Assembly: GCA_002321395.1 (NCBI GenBank) | Contig: DCMK01000008.1 | Span: 1 to 30,224 of the forward strand | Length of the DNA stretch: 30,224 nucleotides | Reading direction: 5' to 3' | Source of the DNA: Caryophanales bacterium UBA1624 | GTDB taxonomy: Bacteria; Bacillota_I; Bacilli_A; RFN20; CAG-826 | Shown: positions 1 through 6,998 of the stretch, one piece after another | Layout of the letters: each line of letters begins with the position of its first letter | Position numbering within the stretch: position 1 is the stretch's first letter | Translations under genes and position numbers: made by a program | Notes under the pieces: generated by a model | The model's database searches: none | Seen by the model: the letters and a program-made list of their open reading frames with translations, nothing else | What the model was told of the DNA's origin: nothing

Positions 1-116
1 CCGAGGCCAAGGAAGAAAAGAAAGCACCGGCGAAAAAAGAGGCCTCCCCCAAGAAGGCCCCCGCCAAGAAACCCGCCGCGAAGAAAGCCCCCGCCAAGAA
101 AGCGGAGGAGAAGTGA
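1..116 (+). CDS. C-terminal tail of a Lys/Ala/Pro-rich protein (partial; possibly trigger factor)
   Basis: Only the last 37 codons are visible, read from base 3 to a TGA at 114-116. They encode a low-complexity basic tail made of repeated K-K-A-P-A-K units, ending in A-E-E-K. No catalytic or fold information is visible. Many Bacillota trigger factors end in a Lys/Ala/Thr-rich tail of this kind, and tig lies shortly upstream of lon in Bacillus-type gene orders. I therefore infer trigger factor (ribosome-associated peptidyl-prolyl isomerase and chaperone), with low certainty. A ribosomal protein or a histone-H1-like DNA-binding protein with the same tail cannot be excluded. A strong terminator follows directly, so the gene ends its own transcript. 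Confidence 0.4.
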   Translation, partial: EAKEEKKAPAKKEASPKKAPAKKPAAKKAPAKKAEEK

Positions 117-131
117 TCTTCTGAAAAAGAT

Positions 132-160
132 GGCCCGCTTGAGAAAGCGGGCCTTTCTTT
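132..160 (+). terminator. Rho-independent terminator before lon
   Basis: A perfect 9-bp stem (132-140 with 145-153), a GAGA tetraloop and a T-rich run (TTTCTTT, 154-160). It closes the partial gene at the left edge and isolates it from the lon promoter. Confidence 0.9.
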
Positions 161-187
161 GCCTGGGGGAGGTTTGGCAAACCTTCC

Positions 188-215
188 TTGACAGTGCCAA
201 CATCCAGCCTATAAT
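188..215 (+). promoter_or_regulatory. Sigma-A promoter of lon
   Basis: A consensus -35 TTGACA at 188-193 and a consensus -10 TATAAT at 210-215 are separated by 16 bp. The predicted start site is near base 222, inside the CIRCE-like operator. Both hexamers are perfect, so basal strength should be high unless repressed. Confidence 0.85.
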
Positions 216-219
216 GCGT

Positions 220-246
220 TTGGCACTCTTGAACAGAGATTGCTAG
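220..246 (+). promoter_or_regulatory. CIRCE-type HrcA operator of lon
   Basis: TTGGCACTC (220-228), a 9-base spacer, then GATTGCTAG (238-246). The CIRCE consensus is TTAGCACTC-N9-GAGTGCTAA, so the left arm matches 8/9 and the right arm 7/9 with exactly the canonical spacer. It covers the predicted transcription start, the usual place for HrcA repression. CIRCE control of lon is known in mycoplasmas. The right arm is degenerate, so affinity may be reduced. Confidence 0.75.
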
Positions 247-256
247 AAAGGACCTT

Positions 257-2605
257 ATGAACCAGAACGTCAGTCCCGAAAACACAAACAACAATCTGAC
301 CTTGCCGCTGCTCATCACCCGCGGCTTGGTCGTCTTTCCGAATATGACCGAGGAGATCGAGGCCGCCCGGCCTTTCTCGGTGCAGGCGGTGAAGGATGCG
401 AAGGAAATGACCAATTCGCTCCTTTTCATCGTCGCCCAGAAATCCCCGGACCTCGACGATCCCAAAGAGGAGGATCTCTATAAAGTCGGCACCCTCTGCC
501 GCATCGTCTCCTACGCGCAGAATGGCTCCGCCATCCGCCTCCGCGTGGTGGGGAGCCAAAGGGTGAAATTCCTCAAATTCGCCTTGGGCGAGAAACCTTC
601 CGCGGAGGGGATTTTGCTCGATCCTGCCTTCGGGGATAAGCAGGAGGAGGCAGAGCTCATCAAACAGCTTTTCTCCGCCCTTTCCTCGACCCCAAAGCTC
701 AGCCGCGGGATCCCGCGGAGCGCCATCAACCAGCTTGGGAAAGGCGTATCCGCCGATGAGCTTCCCGACACCATCGCCGGCTACCTCCCCCTTTCCACCG
801 AGCAGAAGCAAGCCATCTTGGAAGAGACCTCCGTCAGCAAGAGGCTGCAGATCCTTTTGGATTTCCTTTCTTCCCTCCGCCAACTCGCCGAGATCGACGG
901 GAAGATCAACGAGAAAGTCCGCGTCTCCACGGAGAAATCCCAAAAGGATTACTATCTCCGGGAGAAGATGAAGGCCATCAAGGAGGAGCTGGGCGAAACC
1001 TCTTCCCCCGAAGATGAAGACTCCATCAAGGAGAAGTTGGAGAAAAACCCCTATCCGGAGAACGTCAAAGCCCGCGTCAACCAGGAGCTTCACCGTTATG
1101 AGATGATGCCGGAGTCTTCGCTGGAAGCCTCCCTCATCATGAGCTACATCGAAACCCTCATGAACGTCCCTTGGTATCAGAAAAGTGAGGACAATGAGGA
1201 TTTGAACAACGTCCGGAAGGTCCTCGATGAGGATCATTTCGGCTTGGAGAAGGTCAAGAAGCGCATCATCGAATACCTCGCGGTGAAGAAGATGACGGGC
1301 AACCTCAAAGCCCCGATCCTTTGCTTCTACGGGCCCCCGGGATGCGGGAAGACCTCGCTCGGGAAGTCCATCGCCCGCGCTTTGGGGAGGAAATTCTTCA
1401 AAGCCAGCTTGGGCGGGATCTCCGATGAGGCGGAAATCCGCGGGCATCGGAGGACCTACGTCGGGTCCATGCCGGGCAGAATCATCCAGGGCATGACCAA
1501 AGCCGGGACGATCAATCCCGTGTTTTTGCTCGACGAAATCGACAAAATCGGCGGCTCCAACTATCGAGGGGATCCCTCCTCGGCGATGCTGGAGGTGCTC
1601 GATCCGGAGCAGAACTTCGCCTTCAACGACAACTATCTGGAGGAGCCTTATGACCTCTCCAACGTCCTCTTCATCTGCACGGCCAACAACCTAGACGCGA
1701 TCCCGGCTCCGCTTTTGGACCGCCTTGAGCTGATCGAGGTCCCAAGCTACACGGAACTCGAGAAGATCAAGATCGCCGATGGGTTCCTGATCCCGAAGCA
1801 AAGGAAGGCGAACGGGCTCAAAGAAGGGGACATCGACTTCCAGGAAAGCGCGGTCAAGGAGCTCATCGAGCATTACTCGATGGAAGCCGGCGTCCGTCAA
1901 TTGGAGCGCTTGGTGGCTTCCTGCTGCCGCAAAGCCGTGGTGGAGCTTTTGGACCACCCGGACACGCCAAAGCCGATAACCATCGACGCGGAGAAAGTCA
2001 AAAAGTTCCTCGGCGCAGAGGTTTTCGAGGGCAGCAAGAAAGAAAAGGAGAACCAGATCGGCGTGGTCACCGGTTTGGCCTACACCGAAGCCGGCGGGGA
2101 CATCCTGCCGATTGAAGTCACCTACTTCCCCGGCAAAGGGGGGCTGCTCCTCACCGGGAAGCTCGGGGACGTGATGAAGGAATCCTGCCAGATCGCCCTC
2201 GACTATGTGCGCGCCAACGCCAAAAAATACGGAATCGCGGACGATGTCTTCCAAAAGAACGACATCCACGTCCACTTCCCCGAAGGGGCCGTCCCCAAAG
2301 ACGGTCCCAGCGCCGGCGTGGCCATTACGACCGCCATCATCTCCGCCCTTACCCACACCCCGGTCAAAAACGACGTCGCCATGACGGGCGAAGTGACCCT
2401 CCGCGGAAAAGCCTTGCCCATCGGCGGGCTTAGGGAGAAGTCCTTGGCCGCCATGCGTTGCGGCATCAAGGAGATCCTGGTCCCCAAAGACAACCAAAAG
2501 GACGTCGATGAGCTCCCCAAGGAAGTCAAAGAGGGCCTCAAAATCACGTTGATGTCCTGCGTCGACGATGCCTTGGCCCGCGCTTTGGCCAAGGAAGAGG
2601 CATGA
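257..2605 (+). CDS. lon: ATP-dependent protease Lon (LonA type)
   Basis: This 782-residue cytosolic AAA+ serine protease degrades misfolded and regulatory proteins. The N-terminal LON substrate-binding domain spans about residues 15-215 and a coiled region about 215-290. The AAA+ module has Walker A GPPGCGKT at 359-366 and Walker B with D426-E427. The C-terminal protease domain carries the nucleophile S685 in the motif K-D-G-P-S-A-G and the general base K728. Their spacing of 43 residues equals that of E. coli S679/K722. Length is normal for LonA, and no membrane segments are seen, which excludes LonB. The ATG follows GAAAGGA by 4-5 bases. It is driven by a strong promoter overlapped by a CIRCE operator, implying heat-shock control by HrcA. 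Its last bases overlap engB in an ATGA. Confidence 0.98.
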   Translation: MNQNVSPENTNNNLTLPLLITRGLVVFPNMTEEIEAARPFSVQAVKDAKEMTNSLLFIVAQKSPDLDDPKEEDLYKVGTLCRIVSYAQNGSAIRLRVVGSQRVKFLKFALGEKPSAEGILLDPAFGDKQEEAELIKQLFSALSSTPKLSRGIPRSAINQLGKGVSADELPDTIAGYLPLSTEQKQAILEETSVSKRLQILLDFLSSLRQLAEIDGKINEKVRVSTEKSQKDYYLREKMKAIKEELGETSSPEDEDSIKEKLEKNPYPENVKARVNQELHRYEMMPESSLEASLIMSYIETLMNVPWYQKSEDNEDLNNVRKVLDEDHFGLEKVKKRIIEYLAVKKMTGNLKAPILCFYGPPGCGKTSLGKSIARALGRKFFKASLGGISDEAEIRGHRRTYVGSMPGRIIQGMTKAGTINPVFLLDEIDKIGGSNYRGDPSSAMLEVLDPEQNFAFNDNYLEEPYDLSNVLFICTANNLDAIPAPLLDRLELIEVPSYTELEKIKIADGFLIPKQRKANGLKEGDIDFQESAVKELIEHYSMEAGVRQLERLVASCCRKAVVELLDHPDTPKPITIDAEKVKKFLGAEVFEGSKKEKENQIGVVTGLAYTEAGGDILPIEVTYFPGKGGLLLTGKLGDVMKESCQIALDYVRANAKKYGIADDVFQKNDIHVHFPEGAVPKDGPSAGVAITTAIISALTHTPVKNDVAMTGEVTLRGKALPIGGLREKSLAAMRCGIKEILVPKDNQKDVDELPKEVKEGLKITLMSCVDDALARALAKEEA

Positions 2606-3168
2606 AGCTCAATTTCCACAACGCCCATTACGTCCTCAGCGCCCCTTCTTTGAAGCAGGCGCCCAAAGACGGCCTTCCCCACGTTTTGTTCGTGGGGAGG
2701 AGCAACGTGGGGAAAAGCTCTTTGATCAACGCGCTTTGCTCCAGCAAATTGGCCTTCTCCTCCAAAAAGGCGGGGAAGACCAAGCTGCTGAATTATTTCC
2801 TGGTGGATTCCGCCTTTTATTTGGTCGATTCCCCGGGGTATGGCAAGACCAGCTACGCGAATCTGACCACCATCCAGTTTTCGAAGATGATGGAGGATTA
2901 CGTCAAGGACAAAAGCCTGAAGGCCATCGTCCTCCTTTCCGATTTAAGGAGGGAGCCGGGGCAGGAAGACAAAGCCTTCCTTTCCTACCTCCTATCCACG
3001 GGGGTCCCCGTCATCGGGGTATTGACGAAGATGGATAAGATGAACCAGTCCGAACGCCACGAGGCCATGCTCCGCGCGGGGAGGCTAGGCCTGGTCGGCG
3101 CTTTGCCTAGCGACCTAAGCCCAAGCCGGCTGGATGCCATCCGCAAGCGCATCTCCGATTCCCTTTAA
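2602..3168 (+). CDS. engB: Ribosome biogenesis GTPase EngB/YsxC (YihA family)
   Basis: This 188-residue TRAFAC GTPase is required for late assembly of the 50S subunit in Bacillus. The G1 loop is G32-R-S-N-V-G-K-S39, G3 is the D-S-P-G-Y-G segment around residue 75, and G4 is T-K-M-D. The size is typical for the family. The ATG overlaps the lon stop as ATGA, so the two are translationally coupled. lonA-ysxC is the same pair as in B. subtilis. A terminator follows two bases after the stop, making lon-engB a two-gene operon under the CIRCE promoter. Nothing in the sequence departs from the family. Confidence 0.97.
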   Translation: MKLNFHNAHYVLSAPSLKQAPKDGLPHVLFVGRSNVGKSSLINALCSSKLAFSSKKAGKTKLLNYFLVDSAFYLVDSPGYGKTSYANLTTIQFSKMMEDYVKDKSLKAIVLLSDLRREPGQEDKAFLSYLLSTGVPVIGVLTKMDKMNQSERHEAMLRAGRLGLVGALPSDLSPSRLDAIRKRISDSL

Positions 3169-3169
3169 G

Positions 3170-3195
3170 AAGAGGCTTGTGCCTCTTTTTTCTTT
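3170..3195 (+). terminator. Terminator of the lon-engB operon
   Basis: A 7-bp stem AAGAGGC (3170-3176) / GCCTCTT (3181-3187) with loop TTGT, followed by TTTTCTTT. Confidence 0.85.
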
Positions 3196-3221
3196 CCTTT
3201 CTTCCCGTGGAAGGCGATAAT
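3193..3221 (+). promoter_or_regulatory. Possible promoter of the valS leader
   Basis: GATAAT at 3216-3221 is a reasonable -10, but the -35 region 17 bp upstream (TTTCCT, 3193-3198) is poor. It is placed correctly between the upstream terminator and the start of the T-box, and that is its main support. Confidence 0.35.
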
Positions 3222-3427
3222 AAGCCCGTTCTTCATAGAGTCCGCAGGGAGAGGGAAGAGCCCCAAATAGAGAGCCCGGGGTTGGTGGAACCGGGTTGGG
3301 GAAGCCCTTGAGTCGGCGGAGGAGAAGGCCGCCTCGCCCTTAGGCGTTCCAAGGGAAAAGAGCCGCCATTAGGCGGAAATTGGGTGGTACCGCGCGCCGC
3401 GTCCCAATCTGGATGCGGTTTTCTTTT
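3222..3427 (+). ncRNA. T-box riboswitch, valine type
   Basis: This tRNA-sensing leader controls valS. The T-box core GGGTGGTACCGCG is at 3382-3394; its TGGT bulge can pair with the ACCA end of a tRNA with discriminator A. Stem I is recognisable from the AGAGAG element at about 3269-3275 and the GGTTGGTG distal loop. Its base appears to pair TCCGC (3241-3245) with GCGGA (3316-3320). A GTC triplet at 3312-3314 on the 3' side is my candidate valine specifier, but I did not fold the leader. A stem III hairpin (GCCGCC-ATTA-GGCGG type, 3362-3376) precedes the T-box sequence. The competing terminator is at 3397-3427. Confidence 0.93.
3397..3427 (+). terminator. T-box-controlled attenuator terminator
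   Basis: CCGCGTCC (3397-3404) pairs with GGATGCGG (3411-3418), with one G-U pair, followed by TTTTCTTTT. It overlaps the 3' end of the T-box antiterminator region, so binding of uncharged tRNA should prevent its formation. Confidence 0.88.
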
Positions 3428-3433
3428 GGCAAA

Positions 3434-3439
3434 AAGGAG
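3434..3439 (+). promoter_or_regulatory. Ribosome binding site deciding the valS start
   Basis: AAGGAG lies 6 bases before the ATG at 3446, just past the attenuator. The same frame is open further upstream, but that part lies within the T-box RNA. Confidence 0.85.
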
Positions 3440-3445
3440 AGAAAG

Positions 3446-6022
3446 ATGCTCGACAAGCACTATGACCACGCCTCGGTCGAAGAAGGCAAATATCGGAAAT
3501 GGGTGGAGAAAGGCTATTTCACCGCGGGGGATATGCAGAAAACCCCGTTCTCTTTGGTGATCCCGCCCCCCAACGTGACCGGGAAGCTCCATTTGGGCCA
3601 CGTCATGGACACGATCCCCGACGACATCATCGCCCGCTATAAGAGGATGAAGGGTTTCGACGTGCTTTGGGTCCCCGGGATGGACCACGCGGGCATCGCC
3701 ACCCAGGCCAAAGTCGAAGCCAAGCTCCGGGAGCAGGGCATAAGCCGCTACGACCTCGGCAGGGAAGGGTTCTTGCGGAAAGCCTGGCAATGGAAGGATG
3801 AATACGCCGCGACCATCCACACCCAGTGGGCCAAAATCGGATTGAGCGTCGATTACACACGCGAGCGCTTCACCCTCGACGAAGGCCTTTCCAAGGCCGT
3901 GCGCCACGTCTTCGTGACCCTCTATCGGGAAGGGCTCATCTATCAGGGCGAGAAGATCATCAACTGGGACCCCGAGCTGAAAACCGCCCTGTCCAACATC
4001 GAGGTCGAGCACCGGGACGATGAGGGCGAGTTTTTCTATTTCCGCTATGACTTGGAGGATGGGAGCGGCTCTTTGACCGTCGCGACCACCCGCCCGGAGA
4101 CCATGTTCGGGGACACGGCCGTCTTCGTGAACCCCAAGGACGGACGTTACGCCTCCTTCCTCGGCAAGAAAGTCATCAACCCCGCCAACGGCGACCTCCT
4201 CCCCGTGATGGCCGACGACTACGTCGACATCTCCTTCGGAACCGGGGCCATGAAATGCACCCCGGCCCACGACCCCAACGACTTCGCCCTGGCCAAGAAA
4301 TACGGCTTCCCTTTCATCAAAGTCCTCGATGAGGGGGCCAGGATGAACGAATTGGCCGGGAAATACAAAGGCATGGACCGCTATGAGTGCCGCAAGGCTT
4401 TGGTGGAGGACATCAAAGCAAACGGGAAGCTCGTCAAAATCGAGAAGATGGTCCACTCCGTCGGCCATTCCGAACGCAGCGGGGCCGTGGTGGAGCCGAT
4501 GCTTTCCAAACAGTGGTTCGTTAAGATGAAGCCGCTTGCCAAGAAAGTATTGGAGAATCAAAAAAGCGATGGCAAAGTCGAGTTTTTGCCAAAGCGTTTC
4601 GAAAAGGTTTTGCTCCGTTGGATGAATGAGGTCGAGGATTGGTGCATTTCCCGCCAGCTGTGGTGGGGGCATCGCATCCCGGCTTACACCAACCGGAAGA
4701 CCGGCGAGCTCCGCGTCTGCGAGGAAGAGCTCGATCCCAAGGAGTGGAAGCAGGACGAGGACGTCCTCGACACGTGGTTCTCCTCCGGGCTTTGGCCCTT
4801 CGCCACCATGGGCTGGCCCGATGAGGGAAGCCCGGATTTCAAACGCTATTTCCCCACCGACGTTTTGGTGACCGGATACGACATCATCTTCTTCTGGGTC
4901 TCCCGCATGTACTTCCAGTCCCTGCATTTCACTGGGAAGGCCCCCTTCAAAAAAGTCGTCATCCACGGCCTGATCCGCGATGAGCAAGGCAGGAAGATGT
5001 CGAAGTCCCTGGGGAATGGCATCGATCCGCTGGACATCATCGACAAATACGGGGTCGACGCGATGCGCTACTTCATCACCACCAACTCCACCCCGGGCCT
5101 GGACATGCGCTACTCCGAAACCAAGCTCCAATCCGCGGAGAACTACCTCAATAAGATCTGGAATGCCTGCCGTTACGTGGAATTGACCCTCGGAGACGGC
5201 TACGCCCCGACCCCGATCGACGTGAAAAAGCTCGGCGTGCTCGACAAATTCATCCTCTCGCGCCTGCAAAGCACCATCAAGAAGGTCACCACCAAGATGG
5301 AGGAATACCAGTTCGGCGCCGCCAGCGGCTACCTCTACGATTTCGTCTACGACGATTTCTGCTCCTTCTATTTGGAGATGAGCAAAGTCTCCCTTTCGGA
5401 GGAAGGCCAACGCGAAATGGTCAAGGCGGTCCTATACAAGGTCATCCGCCAGATCATCCTTCTGATCTATCCTTATTGCCCCTTCGTGACGGAGGAAATG
5501 TACCTCTCCCTCCCCGGGCACAAGGATTCCATCATGCTCGAAAGCTATCCCGAGTATGACCGTTCCTTGGTCTTCCCCGCCGCGGAAAGGGAAGGAAAAC
5601 TGCTTTCGCTGATGATCAAGGACGTGCGCGGCTACAAATCCAGCCGCAAGATGGCCCCCAACGCCCCATTGGACCTTTGCCTCAGCCCCTCGCCGCTTTT
5701 CAAAGGCGTCGAGGTCTATCTGCAGCGCTTCCTCTTCGCCAAGAAGGTGAGCTTCGCCAAAGAAGCGGGGAAGGGGGATTGCTTCGTCTACGGCAAATAC
5801 ACCCTCTCGATCCGCGAGGACATCGACCCCGCCCAAGCCAAAAAGGCCTTGGAGGAGGAGCTTTCCCGCTTACAGAGCGAGATCCAGCGCGGGGAGAGGA
5901 TGCTCTCCAACCCCGGCTTCCTCTCCAAAGCCCCGAAGGAGAAGATCGACCTCGAAAGCGAGAAACTGAAGACCAACCGCGAGAAAAAGGAAGCCGTTCT
6001 GTCCCGCCTAAGCGAGCTTTGA
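3446..6022 (+). CDS. valS: Valyl-tRNA synthetase
   Basis: This 858-residue class I synthetase charges tRNA-Val in the cytosol. The N-terminal nucleotide-binding signature is P-N-V-T-G-K-L-H-L-G-H with HLGH at 49-52. The inserted CP1 editing domain follows, with the conserved T-T-R-P-E-T motif. The KMSKS loop is exact at 517-521. After the anticodon-binding helical domain, the last 60 or so residues form the Leu/Glu/Lys-rich coiled coil that binds tRNA in ValRS. Length is close to B. subtilis ValRS (880). I place the start at 3446, giving M-L-D-K-H-Y-D, because it has a good SD and everything upstream in frame is riboswitch. Control is by the T-box, so expression should rise when valine-charged tRNA is scarce. 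Confidence 0.98.
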   Translation: MLDKHYDHASVEEGKYRKWVEKGYFTAGDMQKTPFSLVIPPPNVTGKLHLGHVMDTIPDDIIARYKRMKGFDVLWVPGMDHAGIATQAKVEAKLREQGISRYDLGREGFLRKAWQWKDEYAATIHTQWAKIGLSVDYTRERFTLDEGLSKAVRHVFVTLYREGLIYQGEKIINWDPELKTALSNIEVEHRDDEGEFFYFRYDLEDGSGSLTVATTRPETMFGDTAVFVNPKDGRYASFLGKKVINPANGDLLPVMADDYVDISFGTGAMKCTPAHDPNDFALAKKYGFPFIKVLDEGARMNELAGKYKGMDRYECRKALVEDIKANGKLVKIEKMVHSVGHSERSGAVVEPMLSKQWFVKMKPLAKKVLENQKSDGKVEFLPKRFEKVLLRWMNEVEDWCISRQLWWGHRIPAYTNRKTGELRVCEEELDPKEWKQDEDVLDTWFSSGLWPFATMGWPDEGSPDFKRYFPTDVLVTGYDIIFFWVSRMYFQSLHFTGKAPFKKVVIHGLIRDEQGRKMSKSLGNGIDPLDIIDKYGVDAMRYFITTNSTPGLDMRYSETKLQSAENYLNKIWNACRYVELTLGDGYAPTPIDVKKLGVLDKFILSRLQSTIKKVTTKMEEYQFGAASGYLYDFVYDDFCSFYLEMSKVSLSEEGQREMVKAVLYKVIRQIILLIYPYCPFVTEEMYLSLPGHKDSIMLESYPEYDRSLVFPAAEREGKLLSLMIKDVRGYKSSRKMAPNAPLDLCLSPSPLFKGVEVYLQRFLFAKKVSFAKEAGKGDCFVYGKYTLSIREDIDPAQAKKALEEELSRLQSEIQRGERMLSNPGFLSKAPKEKIDLESEKLKTNREKKEAVLSRLSEL

Positions 6023-6028
6023 CCCATG

Positions 6029-6053
6029 GCCCGGAGCGATCCGGGCTTTTCAT
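6029..6053 (+). terminator. valS terminator
   Basis: GCCCGG (6029-6034) pairs with CCGGGC (6041-6046) around AGCGAT, followed by TTTTCATT. The stem is short but GC-only. Confidence 0.75.
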
Positions 6054-6104
6054 TGCTCCGATTTCGCCCAATCTCCTTTAGGGATAGGTGAAGGAGGAAT
6101 CGAA

Positions 6105-6293
6105 ATGGATTCGAAAATGCTCAGCGCCGAGGAATTGGACCTCCACCACCCAGGTGAGGCTTTGACTTTGACGACGGTGCTGGTCGTCTTCACCGTGGCC
6201 ATTTTGGCTGTGGTGGCCTATAAACTGTTCTCCAGCGAAAAGGGGAAGGCCCAATTGCAGGGATTCAAATTCGAGTGGGGGAGCTTTCTTTGA
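6105..6293 (+). CDS. 62-residue single-pass membrane peptide, function unknown
   Basis: I do not recognise the family. The ATG at 6105 has a strong SD (AAGGAGG, 6091-6097). Residues 1-20 are polar and acidic (L-S-A-E-E-L-D-L). Residues about 21-43 form one strongly hydrophobic helix rich in V, L, A and T. The tail is basic then aromatic (K-F-E-W-G-S-F). The helix is followed by Lys residues, suggesting N-out/C-in or a hairpin edge. The L-S-x-E-E-L start followed by P-G-E-A recalls leader peptides of secreted bacteriocin-like peptides, but the double-glycine site is missing and no exporter is nearby. Its stop overlaps the radC start by four bases, so it is probably co-translated with radC. It lies behind the valS terminator, and I see no convincing promoter. 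Confidence 0.75.
   Translation: MDSKMLSAEELDLHHPGEALTLTTVLVVFTVAILAVVAYKLFSSEKGKAQLQGFKFEWGSFL
6277..6283 (+). promoter_or_regulatory. Ribosome binding site deciding the radC TTG start
   Basis: GGGGGAG lies six bases before the TTG at 6290. A GTG at 6275 in the same frame has no SD at proper distance and would add five residues absent from the family. Confidence 0.6.
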
Positions 6294-6940
6294 GGGTCAA
6301 GGACCTTGACCCCTCCCTCCGCCCGAGGGAGAAGGCCTTCTCCTTCGGCGTATCCTCCCTTTCCGACCGCGAATTGCTCTGCCTTATCCTCTCAAGCGGA
6401 GGCAAAGGAAAAGGCGTGGTGGAGCTCTCTTCCTGCCTGCTGACCGACTTTGGCGGGCTGGCCTCCCTTTCGGGGACGCCTTTTTTGATGCTGGAGAGGG
6501 AAAAGGGCATCGGCAGGGCGAAGTCGACGCTCCTAGGGGCGTGCTTCGAATGGGGGAGGAGGATGGGGCGGAAAGAAAGCGGGAGCCCTTTCCAAGATGC
6601 CCTCCGAAGGGATTTCTCTGAGCTCGGCCAAGAAGCCCTTTACGCCTATTTCCTGGGCGAAAGGGGGGAGGTGAAGGGGAAACGGTTGCTCCTGCGGGGC
6701 GGGGGGAAGAGCCTAATGGGGGAGAAGAAGGCCCTCTTCTCCTCTTTGCTTTACGCCCCGGATGGGGACGTCGTCTTGGTCCATTGCCACCCTTCCGGGC
6801 TTCCTTTGCCTTCGAAGGAGGACCTATCCTTCACCGCCGCGGTGAAGGAATTCCTCAGGAATTTCTCCTCCGGGCTTAAGGACCACCTCATCCTCACCCA
6901 GTCCGGCGTGTATTCCTTCAAAGGGAATGGGCTCCTTTGA
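6290..6940 (+). CDS. radC: RadC/YsxA-family JAB-domain protein
   Basis: A 216-residue member of the RadC family, whose fold combines an N-terminal helix-hairpin-helix part and a C-terminal JAB/MPN metal-binding domain. I choose TTG at 6290, which gives the family start M-R-V-K-D-L and then R-P-R-E-K; it overlaps the upstream stop as TTGA. Residues about 15-95 contain L-S-D-R-E-L-L and the K-G-I-G-R-A-K hairpin motif. The JAB signature H-C-H-P-S-G-x-P-x-P-S-x-x-D is at about 165-178, followed by D-H-L-I-L and the closing Y-S-F. The historical link to DNA repair is not established for the family. radC sits between valS and rplU as in Bacillus, although mre/min genes are missing here. The middle region is Gly/Lys-rich and diverged. 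Confidence 0.88.
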   Translation: MRVKDLDPSLRPREKAFSFGVSSLSDRELLCLILSSGGKGKGVVELSSCLLTDFGGLASLSGTPFLMLEREKGIGRAKSTLLGACFEWGRRMGRKESGSPFQDALRRDFSELGQEALYAYFLGERGEVKGKRLLLRGGGKSLMGEKKALFSSLLYAPDGDVVLVHCHPSGLPLPSKEDLSFTAAVKEFLRNFSSGLKDHLILTQSGVYSFKGNGLL

Positions 6941-6944
6941 CCCC

Positions 6945-6972
6945 TTCCCAAAAATGAAAAGCCGCGTATATT
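6945..6972 (+). promoter_or_regulatory. Possible promoter of the S41-like lipoprotein gene
   Basis: TTCCCA (6945-6950), a 16-bp spacer and TATATT (6967-6972), about 26 bases before the ATG. The -35 box is weak, and no terminator separates this gene from radC. Confidence 0.35.
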
Positions 6973-6998
6973 TTCTCTTGCCTTGAGGAGGGTGAGGC

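Noticed and set aside
3..113. Repeating AAG-rich units that look like a tandem DNA repeat
   Set aside because: The repeat is in the protein (K-K-A-P-A-K) and is coding; the DNA units are imperfect and end at a stop codon.
3380..3445. Upstream in-frame start for valS
   Set aside because: It lies inside the T-box core and attenuator; the ATG at 3446 has a proper SD.
3233..5410. A 725-codon open frame on the minus strand opposite valS
   Set aside because: It is the mirror of valS codon bias in high-GC DNA, has no recognisable domain, and would run through the T-box.
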